From the NCBI GenBank assembly GCA_964644025.1, contig CAZXVW010000103.1:1-15567 (forward strand): a stretch of DNA of 15,567 bases, written 5' to 3'. The notes beneath the pieces are model-generated. The model was not told the DNA's origin, ran no database searches, and saw only the letters and a list, made by a program, of their open reading frames with translations. This DNA is from CAZXVW01 sp964644025 (lineage in GTDB: Bacteria; Acidobacteriota; Terriglobia; Bryobacterales; Bryobacteraceae). Within the stretch, counting starts at the first letter, position 1; the number at the start of each line of letters is the position of its first letter. This document shows, one piece after another, positions 1 to 7,311 of this stretch. The translations under genes and the position numbers were made by a program.

Positions 1-52
1 CCTGCGGCAGGCTGCAGACCGCAATTCGCTGTTTAAGTGGGTGGCCCGCTAG
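1..52 (+). CDS. Possible 3' end of an upstream gene (partial)
   Basis: Frame 2 from the left edge reads LRQAADRNSLFKWVAR and stops at TAG 50-52. The composition looks like an ordinary amphipathic C-terminus, and the downstream genes lie on the same strand, so this could be the tail of the preceding gene in the cluster. Only 16 codons are visible and no family can be recognised. Frame 3 is also open for about 40 codons here, so the choice of frame is not certain. Confidence 0.3.
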   Translation, partial: LRQAADRNSLFKWVAR

Positions 53-316
53 CGGCACAGCGGGTAACTGGGAAGGCATGTCCCGGGTGTCGGTCTGCAG
101 GAGGTCTTTTCCGTCGGAACTTTGACGTCGAGTAGCTGATTTGATGGGTTTTAGAAGAAGTTCGAGACATGACACAAGACTGGAAGTCATTGAAAATCGG
201 GCCAGTCGGTTCGATGCCGCCTTCTGGGGAGAATGCAAGAGTGGTGATGGCAAGAGGATAAACCGCGCGGGTGGCGGTGGCGCTCGACGCGGATAATTTA
301 AGAAAGGGTCAAGGAT
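53..316. other. Gene-free leader region before the catabolic run
   Basis: About 260 bp with lower GC than the genes and no convincing reading frame. A TTGAAA hexamer at 190-195 and a GATAAT hexamer at 292-297 are promoter-like words, but neither has a well-spaced partner, so no promoter is called. A purine-rich Shine-Dalgarno stretch (AAGAAAGGG, about 300-308) belongs to the next gene. The region plausibly carries the promoter of the plus-strand run. Confidence 0.4.
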
Positions 317-1285
317 ATGAACCGAAGAGCTTTTCTTTCTTGTATGAGTGTTTCCTTGTTGACGCGGTGCACCAAGCCCGAGGCGCCGCAGACAGCGGCG
401 CCGGCGGTCTCCTTCAACCAGGAGACCGGCCTGGTGGCCGTAATGATCCACGGCAAGCCGTTCACGGCGTTTCACTACGAGGAGAAGTGGGACAAGCCGT
501 TTCTCCATCCGATCCGCGACATTGCCGGAGTCGAGGTCTCGCGCGGCTTTCCGCTGGAAATCATCGAGGGCGAAAGCAACGACCACACCTGGCACCGCGG
601 CATCATCTACGGGCACGGCATCATCAACGGCGTTGATTTCTGGCGGGAGCAGGGCCGTGACAAGACGGGGCGCATCGTTCCCAAGGCTCCCCCGAAGTAT
701 TCGGCGACGGGCGAAACCGGCACCATTGCGTGCGATCTGGACCTGCTGCCCCCGAACGGGAAGTCCATTGGCTCGCTCCGCGAGGAATTCACGTTTTCCG
801 AGCAAGGCACCAACCGGATTATCGACGTCCACATCACGATCCTCGCCGACCAGGGCGTGGCCGTGAAAATGGGCGACACTGAGGACGGTGGCCTCGGCCT
901 TCGCTTCAAGGACGAGTTCCGCCAGGATCGCGGCGCCACGCTGTTGAATTCCGACGGGCTGGTCGGCACCGAGAACATCTGGGGCAAGCGCGCCAAGTGG
1001 GTAGATTATTCGACCACGCTGGCAGGCAAGAAGGTAGGGGTGGCCATGTTCGACCATCCAGCGAATCCCCGCTATCCCACCTACTGGCACGCCCGCGGCT
1101 ACGGCCTGTGCGCCGCGAATCCCTTCGGCCTGCATGACTTTCTGGGCGACGACACCAAGGACGGCAGCATGACGATCGCCGAGGGGGAAAAAGCCGAGTT
1201 CCGTTACCGGGTCATTGTCCACCAGGGTGACGCCGAACAGGCAAACGTCGAGCAGCTTTATGCGGCTTACGCCGGCAAGGCCTGA
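317..1285 (+). CDS. DUF6807 (PmoA-like) family protein, Tat signal
   Basis: 322 aa. The N-terminus MNRRAFLS matches the Tat pattern RRxFL (R3, R4, F6, L7) and is followed by a short hydrophobic segment. Cys18 sits near the expected cleavage site, but the -1 residue is Arg, so a true lipobox is unlikely. From about residue 30 onward the protein resembles the DUF6807 family (Pfam PF14100, once labelled 'methane oxygenase PmoA'): note the His-rich segment DHTWHRGIIYGHGIINGVDFW-like around residues 88-108 and the late motif PTYWHARGYGLCAANPFG. Length fits the family. The start is supported by AAGAAAGGG about 8 nt upstream. No enzymatic function is established; the old methane-oxidation name should not be taken as evidence. 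Family members often sit beside Gfo/Idh/MocA dehydrogenases, as here (21 nt before the next start), suggesting a role in extracytoplasmic carbohydrate processing. Confidence 0.85.
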   Translation: MNRRAFLSCMSVSLLTRCTKPEAPQTAAPAVSFNQETGLVAVMIHGKPFTAFHYEEKWDKPFLHPIRDIAGVEVSRGFPLEIIEGESNDHTWHRGIIYGHGIINGVDFWREQGRDKTGRIVPKAPPKYSATGETGTIACDLDLLPPNGKSIGSLREEFTFSEQGTNRIIDVHITILADQGVAVKMGDTEDGGLGLRFKDEFRQDRGATLLNSDGLVGTENIWGKRAKWVDYSTTLAGKKVGVAMFDHPANPRYPTYWHARGYGLCAANPFGLHDFLGDDTKDGSMTIAEGEKAEFRYRVIVHQGDAEQANVEQLYAAYAGKA

Positions 1286-1306
1286 GCGCGGCGATCAAGG
1301 ACAGCG

Positions 1307-2328
1307 ATGAATCGAAGAACGTTTTTCAGCGCGGCCCTCAGCGTTCCGCTGGCGGCCCGCGCCGGAGCCGGCCGGGTTCGCATCGGGTTTCTGGGCGGCA
1401 GTTATTCTCATGCCGCCGGCAAACTGGAGGTACTGACCGCCTCGCCGGATTGGGAAGTGGCGGGCGTCTGGGAGGAGGACCCTACGGTCAAGGCGCGGCT
1501 GGTGAAATCCGGCGTCCGCGTCGTCTCCCAGGAGGAGATCCTCGGCGACGAGACCATCCAGGTGGTTGCGGTGAATCGGCGATCCCGTCCCACGCGCCGC
1601 TGGCGAAACTGGCGCTGGAGGCGGGCAAGCACGTGCACCTGGAGAAGCCGCCCGCCGACGACGTGGCCTCCTTCCGCGCGCTGTTGACGCTGGCGGCGCG
1701 GAAGAAGCGCCTGTTGCAGGTCGGCTACATGTGGCGGTACAACCCCGCGATCAATGCCGCTCTGGAGGCGGCGCGCCAGGGGTGGCTGGGCAAGATCTAC
1801 GAGGTGCGCTGCACCATCAACAAATCCCTGTCCGCCGCGCGGAGGCCGGAATGGGCGGGGTTCCGCGGCGGCACGCTGTTCGAGCTGGGCGGTCACCTGA
1901 TCGATCCGATGATCCGGCTGATGGGACGGCCGGTCCGGGTGACGCCTTTCCTGAGAAAGGATGGCGACTTCCGGGACAACCTGGCCGATAACACGCTGGC
2001 GGTATTCGAATTCCCGCGTGCTTTGGGCACCGTCTTCAGCGCCACCATGCAGCCGAATTCCGGCCATTACCGCGCTTTCGAAGTCCTGGGCACGAACGGC
2101 ACCGCGGTGGTCAACCCCATCGAGCCGCCCTCTCTCCGCATCGATCTGGATAAGGCGGCCGGCCCGTACAAGTCCGGCATCCAGCAGGTAAAACTGCCGC
2201 CCTATCACCGTTACGTGGAGGACTTCAAGGAGCTGGCCGCAGCGGTGCGGAGTGGGAAGCCACTGTCGATTACGCCGCGTGAAGAGCTGATTGTCCAGGA
2301 AGCTCTGATCCACGCCTGTGACATGTAA
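1307..2328 (+). pseudogene. Gfo/Idh/MocA oxidoreductase 1, frameshifted
   Basis: Two reading frames together make one normal protein of about 340 aa. The first starts at ATG 1307 (MNRRTFFS, Tat motif, cleavage likely after the Ala-rich LAARAGA) and holds the start of the Rossmann fold (IGFLGG near residues 26-31). Its family-like sequence ends at VVAV, about 1573. The -1 frame continues at once with ESAIPSHAPLAKLALEAGKH, then the catalytic-lysine motif EKPP, GYMWRYNP and the C-terminal sheet domain (GGTLFELGGHLIDP), ending at TAA 2326-2328. Adding one G in GTGAATC (1571-1577) would restore GTG GAA TCG. This may be a sequencing or assembly error or a genuine inactivating mutation; no slippery heptamer is visible, so programmed frameshifting is unlikely. 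Intact relatives are periplasmic or cytosolic NAD(P)-dependent sugar dehydrogenases. Confidence 0.85.
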
Positions 2329-2348
2329 CGCGCAGCCGCATCACGGCC

Positions 2349-2357
2349 GGGAGGTGA
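2349..2357 (+). promoter_or_regulatory. Shine-Dalgarno that fixes the amidohydrolase start
   Basis: GGGAGGTGA lies just before GTG 2360, with 5 nt from GGGAGG to the start codon. The upstream in-frame ATG at 2318 overlaps the preceding gene and would put 14 unlikely residues ahead of the Tat signal. GTG 2360 is therefore the better start. Confidence 0.7.
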
Positions 2358-2359
2358 AA

Positions 2360-3430
2360 GTGAACAGGACAGCCAAACGAACGAGCCGGCGCGATCTTTT
2401 GGCCGCGGCCGGAGCCGCCCTGGCCGCCGGCCCTGCCGGGATCGCGGCCAGCCCCGGCAAGATCTTTTGCGTCGATTGCCAGAGCCACATCTTCATTCCC
2501 GAAGCGGTCCGGGTAATGGAGAAGCGGAAGACGCCTCCTTATGCGTATCGCAAGGGCGGCGAGACCTACGTGGTGGTGGGCGAATGGCACCGGCGGTTGC
2601 GGAAAACGCACATGGACCTTGACGGGAAGGTCGCCGCCATGGACGCGGCGGGCATCGACGTCACCGCGCTCAGCATCAACGATCCCGGCCCGGAGCTGTT
2701 CGGCGAAGACGGCCCGCGCGTGGCGCGAATCATGAACGACCACCTCGCCGATGCGGCCCGGCGCTACCCCGGCCGGTTCGCTCCGCTGATGGTGCTGCCC
2801 CTGCAGGACATGGATGCGGCCATCGAGGAACTGGACCGCTGTGTCAACCGGCTGCGGATGAAAGGAATTCTGCTGTATTCGAACCTGAACGGTAAGTTTC
2901 CCGACGAGCCCCAGTTCCGGCCGCTGTTTGCCCGGGCCGAGGAACTGGACATCCCGGTCTTGCTCCATCCCGCCTATCCGGTCACCTACGACCAGACGAA
3001 GGCCTACAGCCTGACCGCCGGCCTCGGCTTGATGTTCGACACCACCATCGCACTGGCGCGGATCATTCTCTCCGGCCTGCTGGATCAGCACCCGAAGCTG
3101 AAGCTGGTTTGCCCGCACGTGGGCGGCACGCTCCCCTACCTGATCGGGCGGCTGGACCACCAGACGCAGGTCTTGAAGAGAGGCGCCGAGCATATCACGA
3201 AGCCGCCAAGCGAATACCTGCGCCACATTTACCTTGATGCGGTTTCGCCTCTGGCCTTGGCGATCCGTTACGGATACGACTTCGTCGGCCCGGACCGCCT
3301 GCTTTATGCAAGTGATCATCCGTGGGTGGACCCGAAGCTGATCGCCGGTTTGATCCGCAGCCTGAAGCTGCCGGCGGCGGACGAACGAAAGATATTCGGG
3401 GAGAACGCGAAACGACTGTTCAACTTATGA
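2360..3430 (+). CDS. Amidohydrolase-2 (ACMSD-like) family protein, Tat signal
   Basis: 356 aa from the GTG start. N-terminus: SRRDLL at residues 9-14 followed by an Ala/Gly-rich hydrophobic stretch, a Tat signal with cleavage near IAAS (28-31). The rest is a metal-dependent TIM barrel of the amidohydrolase-2 type (PF04909), the group with aminocarboxymuconate-semialdehyde decarboxylase and related hydrolases and decarboxylases. Visible metal-site residues: His43, His203 (LLHP), His253 (CPHVGG) and Asp319 (YASDHPW). The usual strand-1 motif DxHxH is here DCQSH, with Gln41 in place of the first His. The typical strand DLDGKVAAMDAAGIDVTALS is present near residues 86-105. It lies 31 nt after oxidoreductase 1 and overlaps the next gene by 4 nt, so the genes are probably co-transcribed and translationally coupled. 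The reaction could be hydrolysis (for example of a lactone) or decarboxylation; the substrate is unknown. Confidence 0.85.
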   Translation: MNRTAKRTSRRDLLAAAGAALAAGPAGIAASPGKIFCVDCQSHIFIPEAVRVMEKRKTPPYAYRKGGETYVVVGEWHRRLRKTHMDLDGKVAAMDAAGIDVTALSINDPGPELFGEDGPRVARIMNDHLADAARRYPGRFAPLMVLPLQDMDAAIEELDRCVNRLRMKGILLYSNLNGKFPDEPQFRPLFARAEELDIPVLLHPAYPVTYDQTKAYSLTAGLGLMFDTTIALARIILSGLLDQHPKLKLVCPHVGGTLPYLIGRLDHQTQVLKRGAEHITKPPSEYLRHIYLDAVSPLALAIRYGYDFVGPDRLLYASDHPWVDPKLIAGLIRSLKLPAADERKIFGENAKRLFNL

Positions 3431-4332
3431 GACCAACGCGCCGTCAATTCCTCCTGGCCCCCGCGGCCGCGGCCGCGAGCCGCTCCGTGGCGGCTTCCGC
3501 GGCGCAGTTCCGGCTGGCGATCTGCAACGAGACATTCCAGGGGTACACGTTTGGCCAGATGTGCCGGTCGGCGAAGAAAAACGGGTTTACGGGGCTGGAG
3601 ATTTCTCCCTGGACGCTGGCCGAAAACCCGCCCTCGCTGCCGGCCGCCAAGGTAGCCGCGCTGCGCCGCTTGATGGGGTCGGAAGGTATCGAGTACGTGG
3701 GCATGCATAGCTTGCTGGCGCATACAACGGGCATTCACATCACTACGCCGGACACGGCGGTGCGGCGGCGGAGCTGGGAGTATTTCCGCCGGCTGATCGA
3801 CCTGTGTGGGGCCCTGGGGCCGGATCCGGTGATGGTGCTGGGCTCGAGCAAGCAGCGCAACGCCGTCGGCGGCTCGACCGTGCGCGACGCCGAGCAGCGT
3901 CTGAGAGACGGCCTGGCCGAGGTGGCTCCGCAGGCGCAGCAGCGCGGGGTGACCGTCCTGCTGGAACCCCTGGCGCCGCACCTGTGCGACGTGGTGAACT
4001 CGCTGGAACGAGCCGTGGAGATCGTCCGGGAGATCAATCATCCGGCTGTCTGGACGATGTTCGACACGCACGGAGCGGTGGCCGAGAAGCTCCCGCATGA
4101 CGAGCTGGTGAGGAAGTATTACCACTACATCCGCCACATCCATCTCAATGAGATGAATGGCGGATACCCGGGTTCGGACTCATACGATTTCCGTCCGGTG
4201 CTACAGGCATTGAAGGACCTGGGCTACCGGCGCTGGCTTTCGGTCGAGGTGTTTGATTTCCGTCCGGGAGCAGAGAAGATCGCTTCCGCCTCGGCGCAGC
4301 ACATTCGCCAGATGGAGGCGAAGTTGCACTGA
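3427..4332 (+). CDS. Sugar phosphate isomerase/epimerase-like TIM barrel, Tat signal
   Basis: 301 aa. The start ATG 3427 overlaps the previous stop in an ATGA arrangement; a longer in-frame start at 3322 would lie deep inside the upstream gene and is rejected. TRRQFLLAP (residues 4-12) plus an Ala-rich stretch is a Tat signal; the GCGGCC-type codon repeat there is only poly-alanine. The body is a xylose-isomerase-like TIM barrel (PF01261). Conserved acidic and His positions fit its metal site: Glu180 (LLEPLAPH), Asp213 (TMFDTHG), His239 (IHLNEMN) and Glu274 (SVEVFDF). Family members isomerise or epimerise sugars or inositols; some act with Gfo/Idh/MocA dehydrogenases on 3-keto sugars, including C-glycoside cleavage. 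The neighbour at 4435 is such a dehydrogenase. Export makes a classic cytosolic phosphosugar role unlikely, so a free sugar or glycoside substrate is inferred. Confidence 0.85.
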   Translation: MRPTRRQFLLAPAAAAASRSVAASAAQFRLAICNETFQGYTFGQMCRSAKKNGFTGLEISPWTLAENPPSLPAAKVAALRRLMGSEGIEYVGMHSLLAHTTGIHITTPDTAVRRRSWEYFRRLIDLCGALGPDPVMVLGSSKQRNAVGGSTVRDAEQRLRDGLAEVAPQAQQRGVTVLLEPLAPHLCDVVNSLERAVEIVREINHPAVWTMFDTHGAVAEKLPHDELVRKYYHYIRHIHLNEMNGGYPGSDSYDFRPVLQALKDLGYRRWLSVEVFDFRPGAEKIASASAQHIRQMEAKLH

Positions 4333-4418
4333 TGGAACAGCATGGCGCGCGGCGCTGCGGCCCGGTTCGATAACGCGGGCCCGCGCTGGTCGCCATCACA
4401 AATTAAGAATGCTTTCAG

Positions 4419-4426
4419 AAAAGGAG
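4419..4426 (+). promoter_or_regulatory. Shine-Dalgarno for oxidoreductase 2
   Basis: AAAAGGAG ends 8 nt before ATG 4435 and supports that start over the in-frame ATG at 4342, which lacks a comparable site and would add 31 residues ahead of the Tat signal. The surrounding stretch is locally AT-rich. Confidence 0.65.
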
Positions 4427-4434
4427 TCTTTCTG

Positions 4435-5703
4435 ATGAATCGACGCTACTTCTTAGGCACTGCCTTGGCCGCGGCCGCCGCCAGCCGGCGCGTCTCTGCC
4501 GCCGACAAAGTGAACGTGGGAATCATCGGCGTTGGCAACCAGGGATCGGGCCACGCGGTGAGGTTCGCCTCGATGCCAGACGTAAACGTTACTTATCTTT
4601 GCGATGTCGACCAATCACGCCGGGAACGAGTGGGAAAGATGGTTGAGAAGACGGGCGCGCCGGCGCCGAAGCTGGTCGACGACATGCGGCGGGTCTTCGA
4701 CGACCCCTCGGTGGACGCCGTCGTGATTGTCACGCCGGACCACTGGCACGCGCCGGCCACGATCCTTGCTTGTGACGCCGGCAAGGACGTTTACGTGGAA
4801 AAGCCGGCATCCCACAACGTGCGGGAAGGGCGGCTGATGGTGGCGGCGGCCCGGAGGAACAAGCGCATCGTCCAGGTGGGCACGCAGGAGCGCAGCCGCC
4901 CGTCCACCCAGCGGGCCATTGAATACATCAAATCAGGCAAGATCGGCAAGGTGCTGGCGGCGAAACCGTTCAACGTTCAGCTCCGCGATGACATCGGGCA
5001 CAAGGAGAACGGGCCGGTTCCTCCCGGCGTGGATTACGAGACCTGGCTGGGCCCGGTACCGTGGATTCCGTTCAACGAGAACCGGTTCCATTATAAGTGG
5101 CATTGGCACTGGCACTTCGGCACCGGCGACATGGGCAACGACGGCGCCCACCAGATCGACGTGGCGCGCTGGGCGCTGGGTGTCAGCTATCCCCTCGAAG
5201 CCAGCGGCTTCGGCCGCAAGGTCTACTTCCACGACGACCAGCAGACTCCCGACACCATGAGCATCACCTTCAACTACAAGGACAAGGTGATGATCTGGGA
5301 AATGCGCATCTGGAACTCCTACAAGATGGAGGGCGGCATGGACAATGCCGTGGAGATCTATGGCAGCGAGGGCATGGTGCAAATCGGCCGCTGGGCTGAT
5401 CGCAAGCGCGGGTTCAAGGTGTTCGACCGCGACCGGAAGCTAGTGCTCGAAGACAGGCCCGACGACGACGACAAACACGCCGAGAACTTCATCGACTGCG
5501 TTCGGTCCCGCAAACTCCCGAACGCCGACATCGGCATCGGGCACCTTTCCGCCTTGCACTGCCATCTGGGCAACATCGTGGCCCGGGTGAACCGCACGGT
5601 CCGGTTCGACCGGGAAACTGAAACGGTCATCGGCGACCCGCAGGCGAACCTGTACATCAAGCGGCGCTACCGCCGGCACTGGGCGACACCGAAAGACGTC
5701 TGA
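4435..5703 (+). CDS. Gfo/Idh/MocA family oxidoreductase 2, Tat signal
   Basis: 422 aa. MNRRYFLGTALAAAAAS is a clear Tat signal with cleavage near VSAA (20-23). An NAD(P)-binding Rossmann fold follows, with GVGNQG at 32-37, CDVD closing the second strand, and the catalytic-lysine motif EKP at 122-124. The C-terminal domain has WLGPVPWIPFNENRFHYKW, then a Trp/His-rich run and GTGDMGNDGAHQIDVARW with His239 and Asp242 in the usual active-site positions. This is the long (about 420-450 aa) Gfo/Idh/MocA type common in Acidobacteriota, Planctomycetota and Verrucomicrobiota. By analogy with Zymomonas glucose-fructose oxidoreductase, a Tat-exported member would carry tightly bound NADP and recycle it by oxidising one sugar and reducing another. 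It follows the TIM barrel after 102 nt and precedes the sulfatase by 81 nt. The sugar substrate is unknown. Confidence 0.9.
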   Translation: MNRRYFLGTALAAAAASRRVSAADKVNVGIIGVGNQGSGHAVRFASMPDVNVTYLCDVDQSRRERVGKMVEKTGAPAPKLVDDMRRVFDDPSVDAVVIVTPDHWHAPATILACDAGKDVYVEKPASHNVREGRLMVAAARRNKRIVQVGTQERSRPSTQRAIEYIKSGKIGKVLAAKPFNVQLRDDIGHKENGPVPPGVDYETWLGPVPWIPFNENRFHYKWHWHWHFGTGDMGNDGAHQIDVARWALGVSYPLEASGFGRKVYFHDDQQTPDTMSITFNYKDKVMIWEMRIWNSYKMEGGMDNAVEIYGSEGMVQIGRWADRKRGFKVFDRDRKLVLEDRPDDDDKHAENFIDCVRSRKLPNADIGIGHLSALHCHLGNIVARVNRTVRFDRETETVIGDPQANLYIKRRYRRHWATPKDV

Positions 5704-5784
5704 AACCACGGCGGCGGGCTCCGTCTTCGACCAGGCTCAGCCCGGCGGGGAGCGGAGTCCGGCCGCCGGCGAAAGGCAACTCCG

Positions 5785-7257
5785 ATGAGAGCTTGTTCAT
5801 GCCTGCTTTTCCCGGCCAGGAACCGCCGGGCCGTACTCGGCGCGGCGGGCCTGCTCCTGGCGGCGCTTTTGCTGGGCGGCTGCGCCGGGCAGAAGGATGA
5901 GGCCCGGAAGCCGAACATTGTCTTCATCGTCGCTGACGACCTCGGTTGGAACCAGGTCGCCTGTTACGGCAACAGTTTTTACGAGACTCCGAACCTGGAC
6001 CGGCTGGCCACCGAAGGGATGCGATTCACCGATGCCTATGCGGCCTGCCCGGTCTGCTCGCCGACACGCGCCAGCATCATGACGGGCAAGTACCCAGCCC
6101 GCCTGCACTTGACCGACTACATCCCCGGAAACCCTTACCCGTTCGCCCGGGTGAGGACGCCGCAGTGGACCAAGTTCCTTCCTCTTGAAGAAGTCACGAT
6201 TCCGGAGATGTTGAAGCCGGCCGGTTACGTCTCGGGCCACTTCGGCAAATGGCATCTCAACAAGGACAAGAACTACCGGCCGGGACGGCCCGGCGATCCG
6301 GGCTCCCAGGGCTTCGACGACGTTCTGACTACCGTCAAGCCCAAGCCGGACGCCGATCCCAACGCCGATCCGCACCACATGGAGCTGATCACCGATCGCG
6401 CCATCGCCTTCATCAAGGCGAACCGGGACCGGCCCTTTTTCTGTTATGTTTCCCACAACGCGATTCACCGCCCGCAGCTAGCGCCGCCGGCGCTGGTCGC
6501 CAAGTACAAGGCGAAGCCCGCTGCTGACCCGGAGCGCGGCAACAATCCCACTGCCGGCGCGATGGTGGAAATGCTGGATGAGAACGTCGGCAGAATCCTG
6601 GAGACCCTGAAGCAGCTCAACCTGGCCGACGACACGCTGGTCGTGTTTTTCTCCGACAACGGCCCGCTGTACGGCTGGGATGCCCGAAAGCCCCTGTATG
6701 GCGGCAAGGGCGACCTTTACGAGGGCGGCATCCGGGAGCCGATGATCGTGCGTTGGCCGGGCGTCGTTCCGGCGGGCACGGTCTGCCGCGTGCCGGTCTC
6801 GAGTATCGATTTCTTCCCCACTTTCGCCGAAATGGCCGGGGTTGCTGTCACCGATCCCACGGTGGACGGCGTGAGCCTTCTCCCCTTATTCCGGCAAACC
6901 GGCACGCTGCAGCGCGCCGCGCTTTACTGGCATTACCCTCACTACCACCGCCTGACATCCGACGATGGAGTGGTCGACCACCCCGTCTCTCCGGCTTCGG
7001 CGGTCCGGGAAGGCAATTACAAACTCATCGAGTGGATCGAGAAAAGCGTCACCGGCGCCGGCGGGGCCCTGGAGTTGTACGACCTGGAAAAGGACCCCGG
7101 CGAGCGCGACAACCTCGCTCAGAAGATGCCGGACAAGGCGGCCGAGCTGCACCGGAAGCTGGAAGCCTGGCGCAAGGCGGTCAACGCCCAGTGGATGGAG
7201 CTGAACCCGGACTACGATCCTGCCAGGGCGCGCCTCAAGTCCCGGGAGGAGCAGTAG
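5785..7257 (+). CDS. Type I sulfatase, lipoprotein
   Basis: 490 aa. The N-terminus has NRRAVLGAAG then a hydrophobic run ending in the lipobox LLGGC (Cys33), so the mature protein is lipid-anchored; the RR pair suggests Tat export. The sulfatase fold begins with PNIVFIVADD (metal ligands Asp51, Asp52). The signature CSPTR at 91-95 supplies Cys91, the residue converted to formylglycine in type I sulfatases, within CSPTRASIMTGKYPAR. Lys155 and His157 (FGKWH), His228 (NAIH) and Asp291-Asn292 (FFSDNG) complete the expected active site. The C-terminal part (YDLEKDPGERDNL) is standard for the family. It hydrolyses a sulfate ester, most likely on a sulfated glycan or sugar, outside the cytoplasmic membrane. 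Exact subfamily and substrate cannot be assigned. GAAAGG at 5771-5776 supports the start. No sulfatase-maturing enzyme is visible in the window. Confidence 0.93.
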   Translation: MRACSCLLFPARNRRAVLGAAGLLLAALLLGGCAGQKDEARKPNIVFIVADDLGWNQVACYGNSFYETPNLDRLATEGMRFTDAYAACPVCSPTRASIMTGKYPARLHLTDYIPGNPYPFARVRTPQWTKFLPLEEVTIPEMLKPAGYVSGHFGKWHLNKDKNYRPGRPGDPGSQGFDDVLTTVKPKPDADPNADPHHMELITDRAIAFIKANRDRPFFCYVSHNAIHRPQLAPPALVAKYKAKPAADPERGNNPTAGAMVEMLDENVGRILETLKQLNLADDTLVVFFSDNGPLYGWDARKPLYGGKGDLYEGGIREPMIVRWPGVVPAGTVCRVPVSSIDFFPTFAEMAGVAVTDPTVDGVSLLPLFRQTGTLQRAALYWHYPHYHRLTSDDGVVDHPVSPASAVREGNYKLIEWIEKSVTGAGGALELYDLEKDPGERDNLAQKMPDKAAELHRKLEAWRKAVNAQWMELNPDYDPARARLKSREEQ

Positions 7258-7311
7258 AAGCACGACCCAGGCCCGACTGGAACCGGAAGCGGATACTTCC
7301 TCTCTGCGACG
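7258..7311. other. Convergent gap between sulfatase and HEAT gene
   Basis: The two stops face each other across 54 nt. The only hairpin seen is GGAAG-CGGATA-CTTCC, a 5-bp stem with no T-run on either side, too weak to call a terminator. Confidence 0.3.

Noticed and set aside
151..228. tRNA-like words: a T-arm-like stretch at 205-221 (GGTTCGATGCC, 4 of 5 stem pairs) and an anticodon-arm-like GACTGGAAGTC at 178-188
   Set aside because: No matching acceptor stem, no proper D-arm, mismatches in the anticodon stem and no CCA. At most a decayed remnant; chance is likelier.
317..1285. Methane oxygenase function for the PmoA-like protein
   Set aside because: The family name is historical; no relation to particulate methane monooxygenase is visible and no other methane-oxidation genes are present.
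1568..1580. Programmed ribosomal frameshift in oxidoreductase 1
   Set aside because: No slippery heptamer (X XXY YYZ), no evident downstream pseudoknot, and the family is not known for frameshifting; a lost G explains it.
3322..3426. Upstream start for the TIM-barrel gene
   Set aside because: It would overlap the amidohydrolase by over 100 nt and bury the Tat signal 40 residues inside; ATG 3427 in an ATGA overlap is far better.
3461..3480. GCGGCC tandem repeat in the TIM-barrel gene as a regulatory or unstable repeat
   Set aside because: It encodes the poly-alanine core of the Tat signal and is explained by codon choice in GC-rich DNA.
7270..7310. Hairpin GGAAG-CGGATA-CTTCC between convergent genes as a terminator
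   Set aside because: Only a 5-bp stem with no T-run on either strand.
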